64,000 nt of DNA, taken from the NCBI RefSeq assembly GCF_030053775.1, contig NZ_CP125669.1, positions 1,111,962-1,175,961 of the forward strand, written 5' to 3'. The stretch is from Acinetobacter corruptisaponis. Lineage in GTDB: Bacteria; Pseudomonadota; Gammaproteobacteria; Pseudomonadales; Moraxellaceae. Position numbers and translations under genes: made by a program. Positions 9,251 through 18,768 of the stretch are shown here, piece after piece. The notes under the pieces are model-generated. The model saw nothing but the letters and a program-made list of their open reading frames with translations. It was not told where the DNA came from and did no database searches. Positions within the stretch are counted from its first letter, which is position 1. Every line of letters begins with the position of its first letter.

Positions 9251-12200
9251 CTACCAAGGTGTTTTCTTCTGCCATTCAGGATCAAAACCAGAACATGCCT
9301 CAGCAACTTTTAAATAATCTGCATAGGTCTCAGCCAACAGCACAGGCGGAACATCTGCCAGATTCATCCCACTGTCACGCCAAGAGCGCACATTTTTTTT
9401 CTCAAAACTCAGGTCATACAAGACCGCTGCAAGATTTTCTTCTGGTACATAACTACCACTAAAACGAATCACAGCAGATAAACCAATCTGGCTAAAGGGC
9501 TTAAAGTAACTATCAAAGGAACCGCCATCTTCAATCGAGGCACGTTGATAACCCAACTTGGTGATCACACCACGTAAGGTGAAAGTATCGGTCAACCAGC
9601 CTTTACGATCTTCAATCATCTCAGCCTGTGCTTCAAAAACTGGAAGCTGGTGTGTCATTTGTTCAAACAGAAACTTCACTTTATAGTCTTTAAAATGCGC
9701 TTGCCATGCCTCAGCATCTTCAGCACTGATCAGAACCACATGCGCAATTTTGATCTGGCTATCTGCCGACAATTCAATTTCATCATCTTCCAGATTTAAC
9801 AAACTGCCATCATCACTTGGGCGGAAGCTTTGTAAAACCTCACCATCAATAGAAATTTCCAACCAAACCAAACGTTGAATTAAACGCTTCATAATCGGAT
9901 GTGCAAACAGGTATTCCTGCCAGTCTGTACTGCTCCAGACACGTTCACTACACATCGCTTCGTATAAACGTTGTGTCTGTAAATCAATGACCTGCTTAAA
10001 TTCTTTCTTACTGCTGCTAAATAATGATTTCGCTTCTTTAATTAAGCCCTCATCATCACCTTGTCGTGCAGCAGGCAGACTTTTGATGATCTTGTCATCT
10101 TCATTTTTCAGTACAAATTTGTCTTTATCATCCACATAAGCTGTCAGAACCCGTGAGCCATATTCCAGAGTCAGTACACCTGCATCATCCAAGCCCGCGG
10201 TTGGAATGGTACGATCTGCCAACTCATCACTGCTCCATTGATTACGCTCAGCAATTTGCTCAACCAATTGTTTTGCCAGATTCTGAACCGATGCAGTACG
10301 GTAACGACGTGAGAGGCTGAGCAGCAATTGAATCATGAGTGGATCATCACTGACTGAAAAACTACTTAACATTGCTTCAATTTGCGCACGACGCTGATAG
10401 TGTTGCTTCATATAATCCTGCAACAATTTCACCGCAACACTACCCTGTGTTTTAAAGGTGAGTGCCAACATACCTTTGCTTTTTATTGCAGAGCCTAGAT
10501 AGATCGCTAGACGTTCACGTTTAATTTCCTCAACCACTTCTTCCAGCGTGATGTGCTCATAACGTCCATAATATTCAGGATACTTTTGTCCCCAACGCTT
10601 AAATGAGTCCTGATAGGATGCCAACCGACTCGGTGCTTCTTTAGTTGCAACCTCCATCGCCTCTTCTAAAGTTGGATTACGTGTATCTTGGTAGATGAAG
10701 CTTTGTAGTAAATGTAGCGAAAGTGTTTGCTGACTCTTTTCATTAAGCAACCCCATATAACGCTGCAACAAGGCATTTGGAATCGGATCTTTTAATTTAT
10801 CCGCTAAAATCACCCACCACTGAATAATTTTAGGATCAACTTGGCTGCCATCCTGCCATTGCGCTTGGGGTAAATGCTGTAAATCAAACCAGATAAAGCT
10901 ACTGGCAATTTTACCTTTTAAGCCCTTTTCAGCATCTTTGAGCAAGCTTTTAGGTGAAAGATAAGCACTGATATCCTCTCCTAATTGCTCCAAAGCAGTC
11001 AAAATTGCTGCAATAACAACTTCTTTTTTCTCTTTCTTAAGTAATTCATATAGGGCAGGAATCGCAGCCTGATGTTGTAAACGTGCCAACCATTCAATCG
11101 CGGTAATACGAATTTCCTGTTTACCATTTTCCAGCGCTTCAATCGCACGTAAATGGATATCAGGTAATTTTCTCAAAACTTCCTGAGCATCAAAGCGCAG
11201 ACGTTTACCATCCCCCAGAGCAAACTCAAGTAAACGAGGAATAAACTGTTTTGGTAATTGTGGGAAACGTTGCAATACACCAATTGCATGTAAAGGTTCA
11301 AAACTACGATAACGTGATTCACTTTTATCAGGTAATAAACCCAACGCTTCAGCAATCAGATCAATATGCTCCATAAAAAATGGAACAACCTTGTCATCAT
11401 CTGCAATATAACTACTCAAGGTTTCATAGTAATAGTTTTCTAAATAACTCTCAGCGATCATTCGCGCAGGCTTTTCAAAACCCACCTGTTTCATCAACTG
11501 TTCAAGCTGACGCAACTCAAGATTTTCGTAATGATGTGGTTTCAGCAAACTATTGAATAAATCATTCCAGTTAATCCAGTTACGTCCGTGATAACTTAAA
11601 CGTAGCGCATGTTCCAAGCCATATTCAGGCAAGTTTTGCAGCTTATTCTGGTGGGTCATGATGTTATAGTGATGACCATGTATCTGCGTTCTTTTCTGAC
11701 CATTAATTGTGGAAAACAACTGCTGGCTAATCTGCTCTATTTTGAGTTTTTGCAGATCTTTGTAATTACTTTGTGCCCAAGTGCTTTTATAAGAGGCCGT
11801 TTTATTATCTTCTATTTCCTGCTCAGCACGCTGTCTGGCTTTTTCCAGTAATGCTTGATAATTTTCCACAATGATTGGGATAAAACTTTCTGGAATCTCC
11901 TGCGTTTCGATGGCTTTAATTTCAGGTAAGGTGTAATCAACCTCAACCACCTGCTGCAAGCTTTCAAGACGTTGTAAAGCAGCAATAATCAACACTTGCA
12001 CCGATTTTAATTTTTCACTGTCTGCGGCTTGTTGCAAAATGTCTCGGTTTTGCTCACCCAGACGCGCCAGTAAATCTGCCGCAAAACTGCGCTGCTTGCT
12101 CTCACCATTCAACAAGAAATGTTGCAAGTATTGCTGACTTTCAGTTTGGTTGAGCTGTGACAATAATACCGTTGCCTGTTCACGAACAGTTTTACTGGAA

Positions 12201-13021
12201 CTGAGCGCAAGCATAATTATCAGCTCAGTTTGTTGTTGTAGCAGTTCTGGATGCTGAGCAATAAATTCTAAAAAAATTCCCTGCGCTGCGGCAGATAGCT
12301 TCGGTAAAATCTCCCGAACCTGTTGGGCATGTTCGGTGAAAAACGCAACACTATCCGAAAGTTTAAATAAAACGCTGAGTTGATCATGGTAATAATTATT
12401 GACGCCATCACGCTCAAATAAGGTTGCAATAAAACTTTCACTGTTATTTTCAGGCTCAGATAAATAAAGTTGTTTTAATACTGCTAGTGTCCAAAGATCA
12501 CGATGTGATTTTTTCTGGCGATCATCAAAACTTTGATGATTAAAACTACTTAATAAACCATCGACTAAAACATAGCTAAACCACACAGGCGTTTGTTTAG
12601 AGAGCTGTGAGTAATTTCGTTGTTGGGTGGCTGCTTCCAAGAATTTGCCATAACGGATAATCTGTTCGCTGCTGAGTTTTGAAAAAATATTGATATACAG
12701 CTTATAACGTGCATTTTGGGAGGCTTTGCATAATTTCTCCTGAGCTTTGGTCAATTCTGAAGAGGGCCAAAACCAGCCATAAGTGCCAGGACTACCCAAC
12801 AATGCACAGGCTTTATCTGTCGCTTGTTGTTGTAAGGTCAGTAAAACCTCAGGATTTTGTCCATTTACAACATAGTTTAAAACCTGGTTGGGCAATGTTG
12901 CATCCACCTCTGCCAAAGGTTCAACAATTGTGCTGAGCAAAGCTAGGGTTTCTGACTCCAGCGTATTCTGCCCTTGCGGATTGATCAACTGATTCACTTT
13001 ATTCTTAATACTTTCAAACAT
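9251..13021 (-). CDS. Large DUF4132/HEAT-like protein (YehI/MolR-like), first gene of the MoxR operon
   Basis: A 1256-residue cytoplasmic protein. The central part (~570-720) shows HEAT-like helical repeats (for example ITAIEWLARLQHQAAIPALY), and the C-terminal ~300 residues match the DUF4132 domain of E. coli YehI/MolR, ending in the LADVPPVLLAETYADY region. No enzyme motif or membrane segment is visible, so a scaffold role is likely (inference). The ATG at 13021 is used because AAGAGG stands 9 bases upstream; the extension to 13045 lacks this. It leads the five-gene operon, and its start probably follows the operon promoter in 13022-13240. The length is normal for the family and the frame is intact. 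Confidence 0.88.
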   Translation of the reverse strand: MFESIKNKVNQLINPQGQNTLESETLALLSTIVEPLAEVDATLPNQVLNYVVNGQNPEVLLTLQQQATDKACALLGSPGTYGWFWPSSELTKAQEKLCKASQNARYKLYINIFSKLSSEQIIRYGKFLEAATQQRNYSQLSKQTPVWFSYVLVDGLLSSFNHQSFDDRQKKSHRDLWTLAVLKQLYLSEPENNSESFIATLFERDGVNNYYHDQLSVLFKLSDSVAFFTEHAQQVREILPKLSAAAQGIFLEFIAQHPELLQQQTELIIMLALSSSKTVREQATVLLSQLNQTESQQYLQHFLLNGESKQRSFAADLLARLGEQNRDILQQAADSEKLKSVQVLIIAALQRLESLQQVVEVDYTLPEIKAIETQEIPESFIPIIVENYQALLEKARQRAEQEIEDNKTASYKSTWAQSNYKDLQKLKIEQISQQLFSTINGQKRTQIHGHHYNIMTHQNKLQNLPEYGLEHALRLSYHGRNWINWNDLFNSLLKPHHYENLELRQLEQLMKQVGFEKPARMIAESYLENYYYETLSSYIADDDKVVPFFMEHIDLIAEALGLLPDKSESRYRSFEPLHAIGVLQRFPQLPKQFIPRLLEFALGDGKRLRFDAQEVLRKLPDIHLRAIEALENGKQEIRITAIEWLARLQHQAAIPALYELLKKEKKEVVIAAILTALEQLGEDISAYLSPKSLLKDAEKGLKGKIASSFIWFDLQHLPQAQWQDGSQVDPKIIQWWVILADKLKDPIPNALLQRYMGLLNEKSQQTLSLHLLQSFIYQDTRNPTLEEAMEVATKEAPSRLASYQDSFKRWGQKYPEYYGRYEHITLEEVVEEIKRERLAIYLGSAIKSKGMLALTFKTQGSVAVKLLQDYMKQHYQRRAQIEAMLSSFSVSDDPLMIQLLLSLSRRYRTASVQNLAKQLVEQIAERNQWSSDELADRTIPTAGLDDAGVLTLEYGSRVLTAYVDDKDKFVLKNEDDKIIKSLPAARQGDDEGLIKEAKSLFSSSKKEFKQVIDLQTQRLYEAMCSERVWSSTDWQEYLFAHPIMKRLIQRLVWLEISIDGEVLQSFRPSDDGSLLNLEDDEIELSADSQIKIAHVVLISAEDAEAWQAHFKDYKVKFLFEQMTHQLPVFEAQAEMIEDRKGWLTDTFTLRGVITKLGYQRASIEDGGSFDSYFKPFSQIGLSAVIRFSGSYVPEENLAAVLYDLSFEKKNVRSWRDSGMNLADVPPVLLAETYADYLKVAEACSGFDPEWQKKTPW

Positions 13022-13240
13022 GAAATAGCCTCTTATTTTCCCCAATTATTTACTTAATTCTTGATTTCATTTAAAAATCAATTTTAGATTTCTTTTAATG
13101 CCCAAATTCTACAACAATACATAACAACCCACTGAATATATTTTTGATGTTTTTATTATAAGGAGAGAGGAAACAAATACAGCCCAAGATAAAACAGAGT
13201 GCGACATTTTTTGTCGTACTTCTCATTATACTTCACATAA

Positions 13241-13270
13241 AAAATGGCTACCTTAAAGTAGCCATTTTTA
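13241..13270. terminator. Rho-independent terminator, bidirectional
   Basis: A hairpin AATGGCTAC-N6-GTAGCCATT flanked by A-run and T-run on both sides. It ends transcription of the autotransporter remnant on the minus strand. Just left of it (13198-13220) is a second inverted repeat, AGTGCGACA / TGTCGTACT, of unknown role. Confidence 0.8.
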
Positions 13271-13281
13271 TTTAAGATGGA

Positions 13282-13932
13282 TTACCAACTCACATTGACA
13301 CGTCTATTTGGTGCCAAACAACCCACAAGCTGACTATTCACTTTATTACCTGCACATTGCTGATATAAATCAGTTTGACTATTGGCTTGAATCTGAATAC
13401 GGTTAGCATCCACTCCCTCACTGACCAATAATTTTGCAACTGTATTGGCACGTTGTGCTGATAATTGATGGTTATAGGCAAATTTACCCAATGGATCAGT
13501 AAATCCAGCAACCACAATTGGACCTGTTGAATTACTTTGTTTAATGCGCTGTGCAATTGACACAACTGAAACCCGACCTTGCTCAATGGCATTTGCATTT
13601 GACTGATCAAAGGCGAAGAATACACTACCCGAATTAATACTATTCAAGTTTGTATTGGCGGGTAAGCCCTTGTTGTTTACTACAGTATCACCAGTGGTAA
13701 TGCTGTCGAACTTCGCATCTTTCAACAGTTCAATCTTGATACCATCTTCTGTGGTACGTGTGATAACGTTTTCACCGCTGGTTTTGTCTTCTGATGTTGC
13801 AGCATCAGCTCCACCGACGATGTTTAATTTGTCACCCAAGTTACGATGAACATCTGCACCTGCATTACCAGCAAAGTTCAAGCCCTTGTTTTCCAACTCG
13901 GTCTTGGTGTTATTGATCGTGTTATTTAACTC
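13282..13932 (-). pseudogene. C-terminal fragment of a trimeric autotransporter with an OmpA-like domain
   Basis: An open frame without a proper start. It begins with trimeric-autotransporter stalk sequence ([20 protein letters not shown], then [15 protein letters not shown]) and [14 protein letters not shown], then passes into an OmpA C-terminal peptidoglycan-binding-like domain (VFFAFDQS ... [20 protein letters not shown] ... [11 protein letters not shown]). No YadA-type membrane anchor follows, so either the passenger was fused to an OmpA domain or the anchor was lost. It is in a different frame from the ESPR fragment just upstream, separated by stops. A TTG at 13896 would be the only possible start and has no clear ribosome binding site. 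Most likely a remnant left by a large frameshifting deletion. Confidence 0.7.
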
Positions 13933-14225
13933 AGTTTAGGCGCACAAGCATTTGTCCCTAATGCGATGCTGTTGGAAGATTTACGTGTACCGCCAGGATT
14001 ATTTACACCGCCATCACGCTCTGTTGAACAGTCAATGCTGGTTGAGCCGCCATTTTGTTCATAGCTCGCAAATGCCGTGGAAGAAAAACTAATCATCCCA
14101 ACTAGAACAGCAGTAGATAAACTAAAAATTTTTGACTTGGTTTTGGTTTTACTTTTTGCAATTTCAGATGTTGCGACCCATGTTCCAATTGATGCATTCC
14201 AAACCACTTTATACACTTTGTTCAT
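13926..14225 (-). pseudogene. N-terminal fragment of a trimeric autotransporter adhesin (ESPR signal)
   Basis: A 99-residue reading that opens with an extended signal-peptide region typical of large autotransporters ([20 protein letters not shown]), then a basic stretch, a hydrophobic signal core ([18 protein letters not shown]) and the beginning of a YadA-like head ([11 protein letters not shown]). It stops at 13926 just where stalk sequence resumes in another frame. Such adhesins are usually 1000 or more residues, so nearly the whole passenger is missing. The intact ESPR says the gene was a type Vc secretion adhesin. The short product could still be exported but would have no anchor. Confidence 0.75.
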
Positions 14226-14702
14226 AAAAATTCTCGGATTATTACTACAGTTATTGATGGTCTAAAAATGCAGTGAAGCATTTTTAGTTGTGCCGCTAAA
14301 AATTGTGCGCATGCTAGTTAAATAATGAAAATTGGTAAATAACCGAGCAAAACCCCACACTCAAAAATGAGATACAATTCTCATTTTTACAAAAAACAAG
14401 TAAATTAATTGTTTGAATTAAATCAAATAATATTCGTTTATTTTCTTTTGTTATCTTTTGTTTTTATTTCATAAATAAAGTGAAAAATAGAATAATAACT
14501 CTAGTCTTTTATCGTTTTTTATGCTGAAAAAAGACATTAAACAAAATTTTTTAAATATAGAAATAAGACGAAAAATAGAACCAAATGGAAAAATAAAAGT
14601 TTAATTCCAACAACAAATCTGGCCATTACACCATGAGTATATTCAGGAACTTTCCCAGAAAATCGAGTATTATTCTTCAAAAGAAAATCATTTTTAAATG
14701 TT
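14226..14702. other. AT-rich intergenic region between the adhesin remnant and ygfA
   Basis: Long AT-rich stretch of 477 bp between divergent genes. It must hold promoters for both, but I cannot single one out. A minus-strand frame at 14537-14890 overlaps the start of the cyclo-ligase gene and does not look like a protein. Confidence 0.4.
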
Positions 14703-15290
14703 ATGAACCAGCCTTTAAATCCATTGAGAAAACAGCTTCGCCTAAGAAGAAGACTAGTTTCTCCTATAGAGCATAAACAAGCTGAACAACAGGTTTTAAA
14801 TCGACTCAGATATTCGCCACAGTTCAAGTCAGCCCAAAAAGTTGGCATGTATTTACATGCCTTTGGTGAAGTACATACCCGAAAAATCATCCAGTTCTGT
14901 TTTCAAAAAAACAAGCAGGTCTATCTACCCATGATCTGTAATATGAACCAAAACCTGGTGTGGGTAAAAATCAGCTCCAATCAATATTTAAATAAACGTT
15001 TTTCACACCATCCTCTCGGTATGAAAGAACCAATGGCAACGCGTGGGCAGCATGTTTCCACCCTGGATTTACTGATTATGCCTTTATTGGCCTGTGACCA
15101 GCTTGGAACAAGAATCGGCATGGGAGGTGGATTTTATGACCGTACTTTGGCAACTGCCCCACATCGCCCTTTTCGGCTGGGACTCGCCCATTCTTTTCAA
15201 TATATAAATGAACCTTTATTCAGGCAAAAATGGGATCAACCTTTGGATGCCCTATTTACACCAACACAGAAATATTACTTCAAACGTTAA
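14703..15290 (+). CDS. ygfA: 5-formyltetrahydrofolate cyclo-ligase
   Basis: A 195-residue enzyme that converts 5-formyltetrahydrofolate to 5,10-methenyltetrahydrofolate with ATP, a salvage step of one-carbon metabolism. The basic N-terminus (LRKQLRLRRR) and the C-terminal signature GTRIGMGGGFYDRTLA (about residues 137-152) are characteristic, and the length matches the family. It stands alone on the plus strand ahead of lon. No clear Shine-Dalgarno sequence precedes ATG 14703; no better start is present. Confidence 0.9.
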   Translation: MNQPLNPLRKQLRLRRRLVSPIEHKQAEQQVLNRLRYSPQFKSAQKVGMYLHAFGEVHTRKIIQFCFQKNKQVYLPMICNMNQNLVWVKISSNQYLNKRFSHHPLGMKEPMATRGQHVSTLDLLIMPLLACDQLGTRIGMGGGFYDRTLATAPHRPFRLGLAHSFQYINEPLFRQKWDQPLDALFTPTQKYYFKR

Positions 15291-15435
15291 ATGCATCATC
15301 TATATATGCTTTTGCCCAAATCCCAACCAATTTAGTCTTTTTTTTATATTTTCTAACTAAAAACCCTTGTAATTTTAAAAATGCACTTCACTATAAAAAA
15401 CATGGCAACACCGTTGTCACTCATTAGGAGTGCCC

Positions 15436-17865
15436 ATGTCTGAATATATTTTAAATAATGAAACAAGCTTAGAGCCACAGGTTCCAAGTGTATTACCACT
15501 ATTAGCGCTACGTGATGTTGTGGTGTATCCGCACATGCAGATCGCGCTATTCGTGGGTCGTGAAAAATCGATCAATGCAGTGGATGTGGCTCGTAACGGT
15601 GACAATTTAGTATTTGTAGTTGCGCAAAAAGATTCGCTTACAGAAGAAATTGATCACGATAACCTCTATCAATATGGAACCGTGGCTAAAATCGTACAGG
15701 TCGTCAATCATGAGAATGATGAAAACTGCATTAAGGTACTGATCGAAGGCCTGCATCGTTCGAAACTGGAACGCATTATCGATGGAGAAGAGTACTTAAC
15801 AGCTAAACATCATTTAAGCCCGATTACTGTTCCTTTGGATCATGAAGCCCAGGAAACCCGCTTAAATGAATTGCGTACCCTATTCGCACAATATGCGGAA
15901 GCGAAACTGCGTAATGCGCGTGAACTGGTTGCAGCGGCAAATAAAATCGAAGACCTGTTACAACTGATGTTCTTCGTTGCGACCCGTGTGCCTTTAAACA
16001 TTGAAGTGAAACAAAAGTTTTTAGAACACGACGAGTTTGAAGCGCATTTGCAGGAACTGATGAGCTACTTGATGAATCAGTCTGCTGAACAGCAAATTGA
16101 ACAAACCCTACATGACAGCGTTAAACGTCAAATGGAAAAGAACCAGCGTGAATACTTTCTAAATGAAAAAATGAAAGTTATTCAACGTGAGCTTTCCGAC
16201 ATGAATGGCGGTGCTGAAGATGATGTTGCGGAAATCGAGAAACGTCTTGCTGAAGCAGATTTGCCTGAGCACGTACGCAAAAAAGCTGAAGCTGAGTTCC
16301 GTAAACTCAAGGCAATGCAACCTGCATCCAGTGAAGCAGCCGTTGTTCGTAACTATCTGGAAGTGATTTTAGATACGCCTTGGAATAAGGCCAGCAAGGT
16401 CAGCATTAACCTGGCTAAAGCACAGGAAATCCTTGATACCGATCATTATGGCTTAGATGATGTTAAAGATCGTATTGTTGAATATCTTGCAGTTCAGTCG
16501 CGTGTGAAAAAACTCAAAGGTCCAATCCTTTGTTTAGTTGGTCCTCCAGGTGTGGGTAAAACCTCTCTTGGTGAATCGGTTGCAAAGGCAACAGGTCGTG
16601 AGTTTGTTCGTATGGCCCTCGGTGGCGTACGTGACGAAGCTGAAATTCGTGGTCACCGTCGTACCTATATCGGTGCGATGCCAGGTAAAATTGTGCAGTC
16701 ATTGACCAAAGTCGGCGTGAAGAACCCATTGTTCTTACTCGACGAAATTGACAAGATGGCACAGGACTACCGTGGCGATCCTGCTTCAGCATTGCTTGAA
16801 GTACTCGATCCATCACAGAACAGTAAGTTCAACGATCATTACCTTGATCTTGACCTAGACCTTTCGGAAGTGATGTTCATCTGTACAGCCAACAGCATGA
16901 ATATTCCTGAGGCCTTGCTGGACCGTATGGAAGTGATTCGTCTTCCTGGTTATACCGAAGATGAGAAAGTGAACATTGCTGAACGTTACCTTGTTCCGAA
17001 AGCAATCAAGAACAATGGCCTACGTGCTAAAGAACTGACTGTTCATGAAGAAGCGATCCGTGACATCGTGCAACGTTACACCCGTGAAGCAGGTGTCCGT
17101 AGCCTAGAGCGTGAAGTGTCTAAAATTGCACGTAAAGTTGTGAAAGAAGCGGTGAGCAAGAAGTCCAAGAACCTACAGGTTGATGTGACTTCTGCAAATC
17201 TTCCAGAATATCTGGGTCCACACAAGTTTGACTTTGGTGTTGCTGAAGATGAAGCACAAGTCGGTCGTGTTAATGGCCTGGCTTGGACTTCAGTGGGTGG
17301 TGAGTTACTGACTATTGAAGTTGCAGCCGTAAAAGGTAAAGGTAAATTCATTACCACAGGTTCACTCGGTGATGTAATGAAAGAATCGATTACCGCAGCA
17401 ATGACTGTTGTTCGTACACGTGCGGATGAACTGGGAATTGAATCATCTCGTTTCGATGAAACTGATGTCCACGTTCACTTACCTGAAGGTGCAACACCAA
17501 AAGATGGCCCATCGGCTGGTTTGGCACTGACCACTGCCCTTGTATCGGCATTTACAGGTATTCCGATTCGTCCAGACATTGCCATGACAGGTGAAACAAG
17601 TCTTGGTGGTCGTGCGATGCGTATTGGTGGCTTGAAAGAAAAACTTCTTGCGGCACACCGTGGTGGAATCAAGCTGGTCTTCATTCCACAGGATAATGTC
17701 CGTGACTTGGCTGAGATTCCAGACAATGTTAAGGAAGGCTTGGAAATCAAGGCTGTGAAAAGCATTGATGAAATCCTACCTTTAGCTTTGACGGATACAC
17801 CAAAACCTTTGCCAAAAACACCGATTGTAAAACCAGTGGAAGAAGCAAAGGCTGCACGTCACTAA
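15436..17865 (+). CDS. lon: ATP-dependent protease Lon
   Basis: An 809-residue AAA+ serine protease that degrades misfolded and regulatory proteins in the cytoplasm. Visible parts are the N-terminal LON substrate-binding domain (LPLLALRDVVVYPHM, about residues 20-34), the coiled region, Walker A GPPGVGKTS (about 360), Walker B LFLLDEIDKM, and the protease domain with catalytic Ser in KDGPSAGLAL and Lys in GGLKEKLLAA. The start ATG 15436 has AGGAG five bases upstream; an in-frame GTG two codons earlier overlaps that site. A -35/-10-like pair (TTGTAA / TATAAA, spacing 19) lies around 15367-15397, but I see no clear heat-shock promoter. A strong terminator follows. Confidence 0.98.
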   Translation: MSEYILNNETSLEPQVPSVLPLLALRDVVVYPHMQIALFVGREKSINAVDVARNGDNLVFVVAQKDSLTEEIDHDNLYQYGTVAKIVQVVNHENDENCIKVLIEGLHRSKLERIIDGEEYLTAKHHLSPITVPLDHEAQETRLNELRTLFAQYAEAKLRNARELVAAANKIEDLLQLMFFVATRVPLNIEVKQKFLEHDEFEAHLQELMSYLMNQSAEQQIEQTLHDSVKRQMEKNQREYFLNEKMKVIQRELSDMNGGAEDDVAEIEKRLAEADLPEHVRKKAEAEFRKLKAMQPASSEAAVVRNYLEVILDTPWNKASKVSINLAKAQEILDTDHYGLDDVKDRIVEYLAVQSRVKKLKGPILCLVGPPGVGKTSLGESVAKATGREFVRMALGGVRDEAEIRGHRRTYIGAMPGKIVQSLTKVGVKNPLFLLDEIDKMAQDYRGDPASALLEVLDPSQNSKFNDHYLDLDLDLSEVMFICTANSMNIPEALLDRMEVIRLPGYTEDEKVNIAERYLVPKAIKNNGLRAKELTVHEEAIRDIVQRYTREAGVRSLEREVSKIARKVVKEAVSKKSKNLQVDVTSANLPEYLGPHKFDFGVAEDEAQVGRVNGLAWTSVGGELLTIEVAAVKGKGKFITTGSLGDVMKESITAAMTVVRTRADELGIESSRFDETDVHVHLPEGATPKDGPSAGLALTTALVSAFTGIPIRPDIAMTGETSLGGRAMRIGGLKEKLLAAHRGGIKLVFIPQDNVRDLAEIPDNVKEGLEIKAVKSIDEILPLALTDTPKPLPKTPIVKPVEEAKAARH

Positions 17866-17880
17866 TCCTTAAAAAAAATT

Positions 17881-17909
17881 AAAGAGAGCTTCGGCTCTCT
17901 TTTTTTGTT
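17881..17909 (+). terminator. Rho-independent terminator of lon
   Basis: Hairpin AAAGAGAGC-TTCG-GCTCTCTTT with a UUCG tetraloop and a T-run, 15 bases beyond the lon stop codon. Confidence 0.92.
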
Positions 17910-17920
17910 ACATATTTTGG

Positions 17921-17948
17921 TTGAAAAACAACCAGTATATTGCATAAT
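17921..17948 (+). promoter_or_regulatory. Sigma-70-type promoter of the candidate small RNA
   Basis: TTGAAA at 17921-17926 and CATAAT at 17943-17948, separated by 16 bp; each differs from consensus at one position. It follows the lon terminator directly and precedes a structured non-coding stretch. Confidence 0.55.
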
Positions 17949-17954
17949 GAAATG

Positions 17955-18068
17955 GAGTCGATAAAACAAAGGCCAAACTTGACTCATGAACTCATTTTAG
18001 TGCCATCTGAACTCCAGACAGATGGCTCTTTGATCGCAGCTCATACGCATGTTGAGCTGCGTTTTTTA
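17955..18068 (+). ncRNA. Candidate intergenic small RNA between lon and rlmH
   Basis: About 115 nt bounded by a good promoter upstream and an intrinsic terminator. It can fold into two perfect hairpins: GCCATCTG-N9-CAGATGGC (18002-18026) and CGCAGCTCA-N9-TGAGCTGCG (18035-18061), the second followed by six T residues. The first ~45 nt are unpaired and A-rich, as expected of an Hfq-type base-pairing region. No open reading frame with a ribosome binding site fits inside. I do not recognise a known family. Alternatively the hairpins could be part of a long rlmH leader with an attenuator, since rlmH begins 115 bp further on. Confidence 0.55.
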
Positions 18069-18182
18069 TGGAGAGAATAATCCGCTATTTTGTATCTTTT
18101 ATAACAAGATAAACCGTTTACACCACCCTATAATTTTCAGCAGCATTTATAATGTGCTGAATGTATCGATTTAAACAATCCT

Positions 18183-18662
18183 ATGAAAATTCGTATTCTC
18201 ACCATTGGTCAAAAAATGCCTGCCTGGGTACTTACTGGATTTGAAGATTACTTCAAACGCATCCAGCCCTTTGTACAGACTCAGGTGATTGAGCTGCCTA
18301 TGGCGAAACGTGGGAAAAATGACTCTGAGGCAGATATCCTAAAATACTGTCAAATTGAGGGTGAGAGTATTTTGAATGCCCTCAGGCCAAATGAGACATT
18401 GATCGCTTTAGAAGTAGGCGGGCGTGAACTCAGCACTGAAAAGCTGGCAGATACCATGAAGCAATGGATGCTAGAGGGCAACGACATCGCACTTGCCATT
18501 GGTGGCCCAGATGGCCATTCCGAAGCGGTACGCAAGGCTGCGGCCTGGCACTGGTCATTGTCCAAGCTCACCATGCCCCACCCTATGGTGCGTATTTTGC
18601 TTATTGAACAACTGTATCGTGCGATGAGCATTAACCACAACCATCCTTATCATCGGGCATAG
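18183..18662 (+). CDS. rlmH: 23S rRNA (pseudouridine1915-N3)-methyltransferase RlmH
   Basis: A 159-residue SPOUT methyltransferase that methylates pseudouridine 1915 in helix 69 of 23S rRNA on the assembled 70S ribosome. The knotted SAM site is seen in LIALEVGGRELS and AIGGPDGHSEAVR (about residues 102-114), and the C-terminal ILLIEQLYRAMSINHNHPYH is nearly invariant in the family. The length is standard. It is preceded by the candidate small RNA and its terminator. Confidence 0.97.
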   Translation: MKIRILTIGQKMPAWVLTGFEDYFKRIQPFVQTQVIELPMAKRGKNDSEADILKYCQIEGESILNALRPNETLIALEVGGRELSTEKLADTMKQWMLEGNDIALAIGGPDGHSEAVRKAAAWHWSLSKLTMPHPMVRILLIEQLYRAMSINHNHPYHRA

Positions 18663-18768
18663 CGCTATACTTGTTCTGATTTTAGAACAATATGTTGAAG
18701 TTTAGGTAGTGTCATTCCTTTAAAGAATTTGTCACGATAATCAGGTCTCTCCAATCAGGTGCGCTGTT

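Noticed and set aside
13282..13896. Complete small OmpA-family protein
   Set aside because: Its upstream sequence continues as autotransporter stalk without a start codon, and only a TTG without a ribosome binding site could begin it.
14537..14890. Minus-strand frame of 117 residues
   Set aside because: It overlaps the 5' part of the cyclo-ligase gene, has no ribosome binding site and no protein-like composition.
15361..15435. Sigma-32 heat-shock promoter of lon
   Set aside because: CTTGTAA is seen but no CCCCAT-type -10 at the right distance.
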